NCBI GenBank assembly: GCA_963753195.1
Contig: CAVWBH010000002.1
Location: 124,001-188,000, forward strand
Source of the DNA: Palsa-504 sp963753195
GTDB taxonomy: Bacteria > Actinomycetota > Actinomycetes > Streptosporangiales > Streptosporangiaceae
Length of the DNA stretch: 64,000 nucleotides
Direction: 5' to 3'
The notes under the pieces: generated by a model
What the model saw: only the letters and a program-made list of their open reading frames with translations
Database searches by the model: none
What the model was told of the DNA's origin: nothing
Part shown: positions 1 through 7,128 of the stretch, piece by piece
Layout of the letters: each line of letters begins with the position of its first letter
How positions within the stretch are numbered: the first letter of the stretch is position 1
Position numbers and translations under genes: made by a program

Positions 1-377
1 AGGAGGCCGGGCGTGAGTGGGGTGCCTACCTGACCGAGCAGCCGCAGCCCTACCAGCGGCTGACTTCGGCGGAAGCCATCGAGAAGCTGACGGCGACCAT
101 GGCGGGACTCGGCTTCGCGCCGCACCTGGAGACCTCCACTGGGGGCGGAGAGTATCAGCTGTGCCTGCGCCAGTGCCCGTTCCGCGAGGTGGCCCGGAAG
201 CACCAAGGCGTTATCTGCACGCTGCATCTAGGGCTGATGCGCGGCGCACTGGCCCGGATGCGCGCGCCAGTCACCGCCGAAGGCCTGGAACCGTTCGTGG
301 AACCCAGCTTGTGCATCGCCCGCTTGGCGGTACGCGACGAGTCTGGCGAGCGAGAGCCGGCAGCAGCCGAAAGCTGA
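1..377 (+). CDS. ArsR/DeoR-like transcriptional regulator, C-terminal part
   Basis: The reading frame is open from the window edge to the TGA at 375-377, so only about the last 124 residues are present. The visible part has the cysteine-bearing effector half of the predicted regulator family COG2345. It runs from a GF.PH segment to CLRQCPF, then a VICTLHLGLMRG segment, a PF..PSLC.ARL segment and an acidic tail. In this family the N-terminal winged helix, missing here, binds DNA, and the conserved cysteines are thought to hold metal or a cluster. Family placement rests on the cysteine spacing (CLRQC, then C in VIC, then C in PSLC). Target and effector cannot be told from this fragment. An ATG at 99 lies inside the domain and is not the real start. 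Confidence 0.7.
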   Translation, partial: EAGREWGAYLTEQPQPYQRLTSAEAIEKLTATMAGLGFAPHLETSTGGGEYQLCLRQCPFREVARKHQGVICTLHLGLMRGALARMRAPVTAEGLEPFVEPSLCIARLAVRDESGEREPAAAES

Positions 378-398
378 TGGGCCGTCGGCACCGTCCGG

Positions 399-764
399 CT
401 AGGCGCTCTCCCGCAGCAAGCCGGCCAGGATGGGAGCGTGACTGAGGGCCAGGTCCTTTGTCGCGGTCAGCAATGTCACCGGCTTCTCCTCGGCCAGGGA
501 ACGGAGCCGGGCTAGAGCCTCGCGCGGGCCGGGCTGGGCCAGCTCGGCCGTATAGCGGCGGCGGAATTCATCGAGTTTGGCCGGGTCATGCTGGTACCAG
601 GTCCGCAGCTCGCTGGATGGCGCGACGTCTTTCGCCCACTCGTCCAGCTGGGCCGCGTCCTTGCGGAGTCCCCGTGGCCATAGCCGGTCCACCAGGACCC
701 GGGCGCCGTCCTCCGGCGAGGCTTGCTCGTATACGCGGCGGACCCGGATCTCGCTGCTCATCAT
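399..764 (-). CDS. DUF488 family protein
   Basis: This gene encodes about 121 residues of the DUF488 family (YeaO type). It shows the VRRVYE start of the domain, the signature VDRLWPRG, the segment LDEWAKDVAPS and a conserved basic patch around YQHDPAKLDEFRRRY. The family is small, cytoplasmic and of unknown biochemical function; some members are linked to stress or nucleic-acid contexts. The start was placed at the first of two adjacent ATGs (764, 761) because an AAAGGGG Shine-Dalgarno lies just upstream; a longer reading to 806 would add a non-conserved extension. It is divergent from the small gene at 927. The family call is firm; function is unknown. Confidence 0.8.
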   Translation of the reverse strand: MMSSEIRVRRVYEQASPEDGARVLVDRLWPRGLRKDAAQLDEWAKDVAPSSELRTWYQHDPAKLDEFRRRYTAELAQPGPREALARLRSLAEEKPVTLLTATKDLALSHAPILAGLLRESA

Positions 765-926
765 CGCCCCTTTCTTCGGTCCTGCAGTCCGCGGGCACTC
801 AGTCACACCTTAGAGCGGCGAGTCTTTTACCTAGCATGTAGTGTAAATACTAGTGAAACTCTCGCAATCTCTCGCTGTGGGAACTCACGGACGAGTCTCG
901 GCTCGGCGGTACATGAAGGAGACGCA

Positions 927-1157
927 ATGGCTAGGGATGAGCCTTTGCGGGGGCGCCGGGAGCATGCGGCCGATTCCGGGCAAGCGGCTGACGGAGCCTG
1001 GCCCGCGTGCGGCTACGAGAAGCCCCCGGACGCCGGCGACCCGGCGTGCTGGGCAGGCCTGCTCTGTCAGGAGCGCGGGGCCGTGATCAGTGAGGGTCAC
1101 GCCGTCAGGTGTTCCCATGCCGACGGCCCGGCCGGTCCATTGCCGGCCGGCTTGTGA
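927..1157 (+). CDS. Small cysteine-containing hypothetical protein
   Basis: A 76-codon frame starts with ATG five bases after an AAGGAG Shine-Dalgarno at 916-921. Its codons show about three-quarters G/C in the third position, as in real genes of this window, and no other frame here does so. The product is hydrophilic, with four spread cysteines (CGYEK, PACW, LCQE, VRCSH) and histidines in the C-terminal half, so metal binding is conceivable but not shown. I do not recognise a family. It precedes the PAS protein by 74 nt on the same strand and may be co-transcribed with it. The AT-rich tract at 843-855 is a possible promoter for this gene or its divergent neighbour. Confidence 0.45.
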   Translation: MARDEPLRGRREHAADSGQAADGAWPACGYEKPPDAGDPACWAGLLCQERGAVISEGHAVRCSHADGPAGPLPAGL

Positions 1158-1231
1158 TCAGTCGGCATCCCAGGCAGCACGCCGGTGCCTTCCGAGCCCG
1201 GCGGCCCTGTCATCAGAAAGGATCGTGACGA

Positions 1232-1684
1232 ATGGCAGCGCAAGAGTCCGGGTGGCTGGCCGGCCAGATCGTGGAACATGCTCCGGATGCCATCATCATG
1301 GCTGACCGCGACGGAATCATCCGGTTGTGGAACGCCGCGGCCAGCACAGTTTTCGGATACTCGGCAGTGGAAGCGATCGGCCAGAGCCTCGACCTGATCG
1401 TCCCGGAGCAGTTCCGCGCCCGGCACTGGGATGGCTTCGGAAAGGTTATGGAGACCGGTGTCACCCGGTATGCCACGGAGCTGCTCGCCGTGCCGGCCAT
1501 CAGGAAAGACCAGACGCGGATCTCGGTGGAATTCAGCGTCACGCTGCTTCGTGACTCCGCCGATGAGATTGCGGGAGTCGCCGCGATCATGCGCGACGTC
1601 ACAGCACGCTGGACTGAGCAAAGGCAAATACGCCAGCGCCTAGCCGAGCTCGAAGCCCAGGTAGGGGCGACCGGGGCGGACTAA
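1232..1684 (+). CDS. PAS-domain sensor protein
   Basis: The 150-residue product is essentially one PAS fold (about residues 10-130) followed by a short coiled-coil-like tail rich in Arg, Gln, Leu and Glu. Seen motifs are EHAPDAIIMADRDG, IIRLWNAAA and the S-box end VAAIMRDVTARW. PAS domains bind flavin, haem or small ligands and sense redox, light or metabolites. No histidine kinase, GGDEF or HTH output domain is attached, so signalling would have to go through a partner or by dimerisation. The start has a good GAAAGGA Shine-Dalgarno. The stop codon overlaps the end of the HNH remnant on the other strand. The fold is certain; ligand and partner are unknown. Confidence 0.85.
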   Translation: MAAQESGWLAGQIVEHAPDAIIMADRDGIIRLWNAAASTVFGYSAVEAIGQSLDLIVPEQFRARHWDGFGKVMETGVTRYATELLAVPAIRKDQTRISVEFSVTLLRDSADEIAGVAAIMRDVTARWTEQRQIRQRLAELEAQVGATGAD

Positions 1685-1851
1685 TTACTGCTCGAGGACG
1701 GGCGTCCGCCAGAGTTAATGATGGTAAGTGGTGGGCCAGTGGTGTAGGTGCGCCCCGACGGGACTTCCCAGATCAGGACGCCTGGCTCTGGCTGCTCGAG
1801 CCGCCAGCCTTCGGCCTGCTTGGCCCGATGGTGATGTCTACACAGCGGAGA
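1681..1851 (-). pseudogene. C-terminal remnant of a DUF222/HNH endonuclease gene
   Basis: On the minus strand a 57-codon frame ending at the TAG at 1681-1683 reads LCRHHHRAKQ, then a W-rich segment and PSGRTYTT. This is the HNH-nuclease end (CRHHH...GW...PSGRTYTT) of the actinobacterial DUF222/HNH (REP13E12-like) endonucleases. Nothing upstream in this frame resembles the rest of the family, so only the last part survives. The N-terminal part of a gene of the same family lies at about 2590-2840 on the same strand and in the correct order, with vapBC between the two. The call is by pattern recognition; an alignment would settle it. Confidence 0.6.
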
Positions 1852-1911
1852 ATGACGCCATGCGTACCGGTCCGAGCCTCTTGCCTGCCCCGGGGCGAGA
1901 CATTTCGGTTG

Positions 1912-2310
1912 TTAGCTGTCCGGGACGAGCTCGGTCACGTCGTGGTGAAGCTTGGCCATCGCCTGGTCAAACGTAGCGAGCCGGGATCCGTGTGTCCGTG
2001 CGAGCTGGGCCAGGTAAGCATCGGTCACCTGGCGGTGACCGATGATTCCCTGGGTCGGGACATCGGTGTACGGGACATCGTCGGGCCAGAATTGATGCCG
2101 CGCGTCAGCGGTGGTGCCGTCGAGGATCTCTCGTGCGGCGCTGGCCGGCTGGCCTTCTCGGATGAGCAGCCGTATCAGGCTGCCTTGAGTGATCGGGCAC
2201 GTCGCGAAGTTCCCGCTCATGCCGGTGAACCAATTCTCGGCGGCACGATGGTGAACATGATCTTCAACGAGCAGGGCGATGAGCACGTTCGCATCGAGGA
2301 GAACGGTCAC
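1912..2310 (-). CDS. vapC: VapC-type PIN-domain toxin
   Basis: The 132-residue protein is a PIN-domain ribonuclease. It starts LLDANVLIAL with the first catalytic Asp at residue 6, and the later acidic residues fall in VTDAYLA (D97) and LATFDQA (D115). VapC toxins cut tRNA or rRNA and stop translation unless bound by VapB. Around residue 42 it has the TQGSLIRLL variant seen in one VapC subfamily instead of the usual acidic residue. The start overlaps the last codon of the antitoxin gene (ATGA at 2307-2310), so toxin translation is probably coupled to antitoxin synthesis. The pair sits inside the broken HNH gene. High confidence as a toxin; the RNA target is unknown. Confidence 0.9.
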   Translation of the reverse strand: MTVLLDANVLIALLVEDHVHHRAAENWFTGMSGNFATCPITQGSLIRLLIREGQPASAAREILDGTTADARHQFWPDDVPYTDVPTQGIIGHRQVTDAYLAQLARTHGSRLATFDQAMAKLHHDVTELVPDS

Positions 2311-2537
2311 TGATCGTCGTCCTCAAGCCGCCGCACGTCCTCGCTGGTGATCGTCCGGCCGAGGTGCGCGACAGGGAGGCCGGTGCGGGCGCTCCTGCCT
2401 ATCTCGCCTGCGTTACCCGACCCGAGTCCCCGGCGGATCAGCCCGGCAACAGCCTGACTCAGCGTCTGATGGGTATCCCTGGCGATCGCGAGCGCCTGAG
2501 CGTGAAGATCCTCCGGGAGGTCGATTGTTGTTCTCAT
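2307..2537 (-). CDS. vapB: VapB-type ribbon-helix-helix antitoxin
   Basis: The 76-residue product starts MRTTIDLPEDL, the N-terminal strand and helix of a ribbon-helix-helix DNA-binding domain. It continues with an ALAIARDTHQTLSQAVAGLIRRGL helical pair and a C-terminal acidic tail (SEDVRRLEDDDQ), the likely toxin-binding segment. It would neutralise the downstream VapC and repress its own operon. The ATG lies only 6 nt from a TATACT hexamer (2544-2549), so the mRNA is probably leaderless. The inverted repeat at 2551-2583 is a natural operator for the RHH domain. Assignment as the antitoxin of this pair is strong from fold, size, order and overlap. Confidence 0.9.
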   Translation of the reverse strand: MRTTIDLPEDLHAQALAIARDTHQTLSQAVAGLIRRGLGSGNAGEIGRSARTGLPVAHLGRTITSEDVRRLEDDDQ

Positions 2538-2543
2538 GCTAGT

Positions 2544-2549
2544 AGTATA
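2544..2549 (-). promoter_or_regulatory. vapBC -10 box, leaderless start
   Basis: TATACT on the minus strand ends 6 nt before the vapB ATG, placing the transcription start at or next to the start codon. No Shine-Dalgarno is present. No good -35 is visible. Confidence 0.6.
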
Positions 2550-2550
2550 A

Positions 2551-2583
2551 CTTCATCTCATCATGATGCAGTGATGAGATAAG
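2551..2583 (-). promoter_or_regulatory. Inverted repeat, probable VapBC operator
   Basis: Arms CTTCATCTCATCA (2551-2563) and TGATGAGATAAG (2572-2583) are complementary apart from one base, with an 8-nt centre that contains CATGATG-type half-sites. The repeat directly abuts the vapB -10 box, the usual place for autoregulation by a VapBC complex. Confidence 0.65.
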
Positions 2584-2589
2584 GTCGCC

Positions 2590-2840
2590 GAGAACCCCCG
2601 TGACCACCTGTACCACCGTAGCCAGCAGACCGTCCGGGGCCATCGTGTCCGCCTCGCCGTCCTGCGCGAACCCGGCCAGCGTCAGCTGCTCAGCCTGCAA
2701 GGTCACATACAAACCCTGCTGGGCTGGGAAGTCCTCGGTGTCCTCGGGACCGGCTCCTCCTCTTCGGGCAGCAGCGGGAAGCCACCAGGCTCCTCGCTGT
2801 CTGGCCCGGGATCGGAGAACGGGTCCTGGGGCGAACCTAT
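2590..2840 (-). pseudogene. N-terminal remnant of a DUF222/HNH endonuclease gene, frameshifted
   Basis: Reading the minus strand gives an acidic stretch (DPFSDPGPDSEEPGG, LLPEEEEPV). After a frame change near 2744-2756 it continues as DTEDFPAQQGLYV, then AEQLTLAGFAQDGEADTM and APDGLLATVV. The GFAQ.GEADTMAP..LLATVV pattern is the start of the DUF222 domain of actinobacterial HNH endonucleases. Likeness stops near 2592, and the frame then runs on to a TAG at 2539-2541. Codon third positions are G/C rich in this frame, as in a real gene. The gene is broken by a frameshift, a lost start and a lost middle. Its C-terminal counterpart is at 1681-1851, with vapBC between. Confidence 0.55.
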
Positions 2841-2864
2841 AGTCGATTTCGAGAAGAGGGAGGC

Positions 2865-3749
2865 ATGGGCTCGGCCCGCATCGCGCTCGCCGTTGCCGTC
2901 GCCGTGGCGGCGGCGGTCACAGCCTGCTCCGGGAGCGGCCCGCCGGCGCGACCGGCGGCTCCGGCTAGCTACTACCTGGCGCTGGGCGACTCGCTGTCCC
3001 AGGGGGTCCAGCCCGACGCCGCGGGGACCAGCGTCGAGACGGCTCAGGGCTACCCCGATCAGCTGTACGCGGTGCTGCACCGCAGCCAGCCTGCGCTGCG
3101 GCTGGTGAAGCTCGGCTGCCCCGGCGAGACGACCGGCACGATGATCCATGGCGGGATCTGCCACTATGCCGACGGTGCCCAGCTGGCCGCCGCGACCGCC
3201 TTCCTGACCGCCCATCGCGGCCACATCTTCCTGGTCACCATCGACATCGGCGCCAACGACCCCGAAGATTGCGGCAGCGTGGCGAGCATCCGCAGCGTCG
3301 CCAGCTGCGCCGGGACGGGCCTGCCGCAAGCGGTCAGCAACCTGCAGGACATCCTGGCCCAGCTGCGGGCGGCCGGGGGCGCGGGCGTCCGCATCGTCGG
3401 GATGAACTACTACCTGCCCGCACTGGCCGAATGGCGCTCGGGCATCACCGGCCAGGCCGTGGCGTGGGTTACCGAGCGGCTGGCGGCCGAGTACAACGAC
3501 GCGCTTGACCGCGCGTATACCGCAGCGGGCGCGCGGGTCGCGAACGTGTCCGGCGCGTTCTACACCTCGGACTTCGGTAACCGGGTGGCGGTGCCGGGGG
3601 TCGGCACGGTGCCGCGTAACGTCGCCTTGATCTGCCAGTGGACCTGGGCCTGCGCGGATCCCCCGCGCGGGCCGAACCAGCACGCGAACCGGGCCGGGTA
3701 CGGGGTGATCGCCCAGGCGTTCCTCAGCGCGGCCGGCCTGGCCGGCTGA
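2865..3749 (+). CDS. Secreted SGNH/GDSL-type hydrolase lipoprotein
   Basis: The 294-residue protein has a signal peptide ending in a lipobox (AAAVTAC, Cys 21), so it should be a membrane-anchored lipoprotein outside the cell. The hydrolase blocks follow in order: block I ALGDSLSQG (nucleophile Ser), a GCPGETT glycine block, block III GANDPED, and the C-terminal PNQHANRAGYG with the catalytic His. Cysteines in GGICH, EDCG, ASCAG and LICQWTWACAD suggest disulfides, as in Streptomyces SGNH esterases. Substrates are likely acyl esters of lipids or polysaccharides. A TATAGT hexamer (2838-2843) and an AAGAGGGAGG Shine-Dalgarno precede the ATG. It converges with the membrane-protein operon 10 nt downstream. 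Confidence 0.85.
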   Translation: MGSARIALAVAVAVAAAVTACSGSGPPARPAAPASYYLALGDSLSQGVQPDAAGTSVETAQGYPDQLYAVLHRSQPALRLVKLGCPGETTGTMIHGGICHYADGAQLAAATAFLTAHRGHIFLVTIDIGANDPEDCGSVASIRSVASCAGTGLPQAVSNLQDILAQLRAAGGAGVRIVGMNYYLPALAEWRSGITGQAVAWVTERLAAEYNDALDRAYTAAGARVANVSGAFYTSDFGNRVAVPGVGTVPRNVALICQWTWACADPPRGPNQHANRAGYGVIAQAFLSAAGLAG

Positions 3750-3759
3750 CCGGATCGGC

Positions 3760-5034
3760 TCACGGCGCGTCGGCGGCGAACCGCTCCCCCGGCTCCGGCA
3801 GCACCTGCGCCGGCGCGGACCGGGCGGGCCGGGCGGCCAGCAGCGTGAGGCCGAGTACCACCACCATCGGGGTCCACCACATCCACGGGTTGCGCCACGA
3901 GATCTGCGACAGGAAGGTCAGCACGGTGGCCGCGGCGGCCGCCGGGATCAAGCGGATCCAGTCCCGTGACGCCGCGGCCAGGGCCGCCGCGAGCGGCGGC
4001 CATACGTAGTAGGACACCATCACGGGCTCGAACACCGAGCGGAGCGCCAGCGCCACCGCGATCCACCACAGCAGTCCGGCCAGGGCCGGCGGCCCCCACG
4101 CCCCGGTGAGCCGCTCCGTCCGCCACCGGTTCCTGATGCACAGGGCGCAGCCGATGGCGACCAGGACGGACAGGGCCCGGGCCGGACCGGCGGCCACCGA
4201 TCCGTCGCTGAGGGGGCGGGCCAGGAACGTCACGTAGATCCACGGCGTGGGGTGGTCGATGCTCGGCGCGTTGGGCTGGCTGGTGACCGCGTGGATGGTC
4301 GCCGTCCAGTTCGCCGCCGCGGCGGCGGCCAGGGTCACGATCGGCGGCGTGGCCGCCCGGGCCACGAAGCCGGGCAGCCGCCGCGGTTTCACGGCGAGGG
4401 CCAGGACCGGGAACGCGAGCAGCACCAGCGGCTGGACGGCCACGGCGGCCCCGGTCAGCCAGGCGGCCCGGCCGGGCCGCTCGTCGCCGATGGCCAGGAC
4501 GGCGTACAGCACGAGCCCCACGGCTACCGCGTCCTCCGGATGACCCCAGCGGATCGTGACGTTCCACAGCGCGGTCGCCTCCGCCGCGGCCAGCAGGAAG
4601 CGCTTGGGCAGGCTCGCGCCCAGTCGTTCGGCGAGCGCGTCGGCGGCGAACAGCACTATCGCGGAGAGAAGGGTCTCCAGGGGCCCGGCGACCAGCCACC
4701 CAGCCGGGTGAACGCCCTGTTGACCCGCGTGGATGGGCAGCCCGGCCGCGTCCAGCACGGCGGCGACCGGGACCAGGATCACGGCGGCGCCGGGGAAGCT
4801 GATCAGGTTGGTCGGCGGGGTGTACAGGCCGGCCAGGTCCAGATGCAGCAGCCGCTGGGCCGCGACCAGCGTGGCCCACAGGTCGTCGGGCACCGCCCAG
4901 GATTGCTGGCCGTAATAGACGGGCCCCCAGATCGTGCCGGCCATGCCGATCAGGATCATCACCACGACGGCAATCAGCGGGAACGCCCGCCTGACCGGCC
5001 AGGGCACGGCCCTGCGCGTGTCCGCCGTGGTCAC
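3760..5034 (-). CDS. Multi-pass membrane protein of unknown function
   Basis: The 424-residue product has about ten hydrophobic segments, starting with PLIAVVVMILIGMAGTIW and ending near PMVVVLGLTLLAA. Between them lie loops rich in Trp, Pro and Arg, such as WNVTIRWGHPEDAVAVG with its conserved-looking GHPED. The overall look resembles polyprenol-phosphate-dependent mannosyltransferases of the GT-C/DUF2029 kind, but no firm catalytic motif could be assigned. Its start overlaps the stop of the response regulator gene by 4 nt (5031-5034), so it is the last gene of a histidine kinase/response regulator/membrane protein operon and may be a target or accessory of that system. Function is inferred only from context and topology. 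Confidence 0.6.
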   Translation of the reverse strand: MTTADTRRAVPWPVRRAFPLIAVVVMILIGMAGTIWGPVYYGQQSWAVPDDLWATLVAAQRLLHLDLAGLYTPPTNLISFPGAAVILVPVAAVLDAAGLPIHAGQQGVHPAGWLVAGPLETLLSAIVLFAADALAERLGASLPKRFLLAAAEATALWNVTIRWGHPEDAVAVGLVLYAVLAIGDERPGRAAWLTGAAVAVQPLVLLAFPVLALAVKPRRLPGFVARAATPPIVTLAAAAAANWTATIHAVTSQPNAPSIDHPTPWIYVTFLARPLSDGSVAAGPARALSVLVAIGCALCIRNRWRTERLTGAWGPPALAGLLWWIAVALALRSVFEPVMVSYYVWPPLAAALAAASRDWIRLIPAAAAATVLTFLSQISWRNPWMWWTPMVVVLGLTLLAARPARSAPAQVLPEPGERFAADAP

Positions 5035-5705
5035 GAGGACTGCTCGCCAGCACCGGGCACGACAAGGCCGGACTCGTACGCGGCTACGACGGCCTGGGTG
5101 CGGTCACGCAGTCCCAGCTTGCTCAGCACACGGCTGACGTGCGTCTTCACCGTCTCTTCGGTGACCACGAGACGTTCGGCTATTTCCGGGTTGGACAGTC
5201 CCCCGGCGATCAGCCGCAGCACTTCGGTCTCTCGCGGGGTGAGCGCGCCGAAGGCCGGCTCGGCGGGCGCGGGACGGGGCCGCTGACGGGCAAACTCGCC
5301 GATGAGCCTTTTGGTGACGGTGGGCGCGAGCAGCGCGTCCCCCGCTGCGATGACCCGCACCGCGTCGAACAGCCGTTCCGCGGTGACGTCCTTGAGCAGG
5401 AAGCCGCTGGCGCCAGCCCGCAGCGCGTCGTACACGTACTCGTCGAGGTCGAACGTGGTCAGGACCAGGACGCGCGGCGCGCGGCGCGCGGACGTCAGCT
5501 GCCTGGTGGCCTCGATGCCGTCCATGCCCGGCATCCGGATGTCCATCAGGACGACGTCTGGGCGGCGCTCCTGGCAGGTCCGCACGGCCCCGGCGCCGTC
5601 GGCGGCGGTGCCGAGCACGGTGAAGTCCGGCTGCGTGTCGAGTATGGCGGCGAACCCGGCCCGCACCACCTCGTGGTCGTCGGCGACGACGATCCCGATG
5701 GTCAT
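5031..5705 (-). CDS. NarL/LuxR-family response regulator
   Basis: The 224-residue protein has an N-terminal receiver (about residues 1-120) with the acidic pair VVADDHE and phosphoacceptor Asp 55 in VVLMDIRMPGMDG. A C-terminal LuxR-type helix-turn-helix follows, with LTPRETEVLRLIAGGLSNPEIA and TVKTHVSRVLSKL. It should be phosphorylated by the kinase encoded just upstream (4-nt ATGA overlap at 5702-5705) and bind promoters as a dimer. The divergent ABC exporter operon starting at 7129 is the obvious candidate target, since kinase/regulator pairs of this type often control adjacent exporters in actinomycetes. The target is inference; domain calls are firm. Confidence 0.93.
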   Translation of the reverse strand: MTIGIVVADDHEVVRAGFAAILDTQPDFTVLGTAADGAGAVRTCQERRPDVVLMDIRMPGMDGIEATRQLTSARRAPRVLVLTTFDLDEYVYDALRAGASGFLLKDVTAERLFDAVRVIAAGDALLAPTVTKRLIGEFARQRPRPAPAEPAFGALTPRETEVLRLIAGGLSNPEIAERLVVTEETVKTHVSRVLSKLGLRDRTQAVVAAYESGLVVPGAGEQSS

Positions 5706-6970
5706 GGCACCTCCGGCTTGGCCGGCAGGTCGGCCTCGACGCAGAATCCGCCGCCCGCGGCGGCGCCCGTCCGCAGCGACCCGCCGACGGCCAGGGCTCG
5801 CTCGCGCATGCCGAGCAGGCCATGCCCGCCGGCGCCCGGCGACGGCGCGGAACCGGAGCCGCCGACGCCCATTGGGTCCTCGGGGCCGGGGCCGTTGTCG
5901 CGGATCCGCAGGTGCAGCACATGGTCGTCGTAGCAGAGCTCGACATCGACCGCCGCGCCCGGGGCGTGCCGCCGGGCGTTGGTGAGCGCCTCCTGCACGA
6001 TGCGGTAGGCGGCGAGCTCGACGCCCGGGTCGAAGTCGGCGACCGGGCCGGAGACGATCAGCCGGGTCGCGTGGCTGGCCGTGGCCTCCCGGGCCGCGTC
6101 GATCAGCTCAGCGAGCTGCGGCAGCCCGGGCTGCGGGTGCCGGTCGGCGACCATGGCGCCGGCGTCCTCGGCGTCGTCGCGGAGCACGCCGAGCAGCCGG
6201 CGCATCTCGGTCAGGCCGGCCCGCGCGGTGCCGCCGATCTCGGTGAACCGCTGCGCCCCGGCGGCGGACAGGCCCGGCGTGGTCAGCCGTGCCGTCTCCG
6301 CCTGCACCGCGACCATCGAGATGTGGTGCGCGACGACGTCATGCAGTTCGCGGGCGATGCGGGCGCGCTCGCCGCGCACGGTGTGCTCGGTGAGGGTGTC
6401 GGCGAGCGCCTCACCCGCTGCGGTCCGCGTCCGCGTCTCGCGCCGGGCCCGCACCGCGATCCCGGCCGCCGCCGCCGTGGGCGCGCCCCACGCGAGCAGC
6501 ACCGCAGTTACGCCGCCGTGGCTGGTCAGGGCCAGCACGACGAACGGCACCGCCAGCGCGACGGCCACGACCTGGGGCAGCGCACCGCGCAGAGCCTCCG
6601 GCCCGCGGAGCTCGCCTTGGCCGCCGAGCCGGTAGCCCGCGATCAGCTGGGCGGCGATCCCGGCGGCGGTGGCGATGCCGAACCAGGCCAGCGACGCCGC
6701 GTTGGCCGCCGCGATCGCGAGCGCTGCCACGAGCGGGCGGAAGAAGAGCAGGGGCAGGGTGGCCAGCAGGGCGAACGCGAGGAGCGGCATGGCGTACTCG
6801 ACGGCAGGCACGGCGCCGGGGACGGCCGCCGGATGGTTCTGCTGGGCGTGCACGACCGCCTGGGCGATCGCCTGCCCGGCCGCGGCCGCCGCGAGCAGCG
6901 CGCAGCCGACCGCCGGCGCATGCCGGGCGGTCGTGATGCGCGCGAGCCAGTCCGGGACCATGGCATTCAT
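5702..6970 (-). CDS. Sensor histidine kinase of the HisKA_3 type
   Basis: The 422-residue protein has a membrane-embedded N-terminal half (about residues 18-175, four to six hydrophobic segments) and no large extracellular sensor, so it probably senses within the membrane. The dimerisation/phosphoacceptor segment is RARIARELHDVVAHHISMV with His 210. The ATPase domain follows, with YRIVQEALTNARRHA (N box) and HLRIRDNGPG / GGHGLLGMRERA (G boxes). This is the NarX/DesK-like class that pairs with NarL-type regulators, and the cognate regulator is the next gene. It is divergent from the ABC transporter genes beginning 159 nt away. Stimulus unknown; cell-envelope stress or an antibiotic is a common input for such sets. 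Confidence 0.92.
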   Translation of the reverse strand: MNAMVPDWLARITTARHAPAVGCALLAAAAAGQAIAQAVVHAQQNHPAAVPGAVPAVEYAMPLLAFALLATLPLLFFRPLVAALAIAAANAASLAWFGIATAAGIAAQLIAGYRLGGQGELRGPEALRGALPQVVAVALAVPFVVLALTSHGGVTAVLLAWGAPTAAAAGIAVRARRETRTRTAAGEALADTLTEHTVRGERARIARELHDVVAHHISMVAVQAETARLTTPGLSAAGAQRFTEIGGTARAGLTEMRRLLGVLRDDAEDAGAMVADRHPQPGLPQLAELIDAAREATASHATRLIVSGPVADFDPGVELAAYRIVQEALTNARRHAPGAAVDVELCYDDHVLHLRIRDNGPGPEDPMGVGGSGSAPSPGAGGHGLLGMRERALAVGGSLRTGAAAGGGFCVEADLPAKPEVP

Positions 6971-7128
6971 TGTCCTCGCGCGGCACCCCGGCTGCGTCCC
7001 CCGCGCCGGGCAATCCGCGGGTAGCTCTCGCGGGGGACCATGCGCCTGTCCCTACCCCGGGAGAGCAGCGGCGAAGACCGCTCCGCGGCGTGATGACCGC
7101 AGCCCCCGGGGACGGCAGGATTTCGGCT

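Noticed and set aside
2850..3683. Minus-strand open frame of over 300 codons
   Set aside because: Most of it is the complement of the SGNH hydrolase. Only its last part (below about 2840) carries real, if decayed, coding signal, listed as the HNH remnant.
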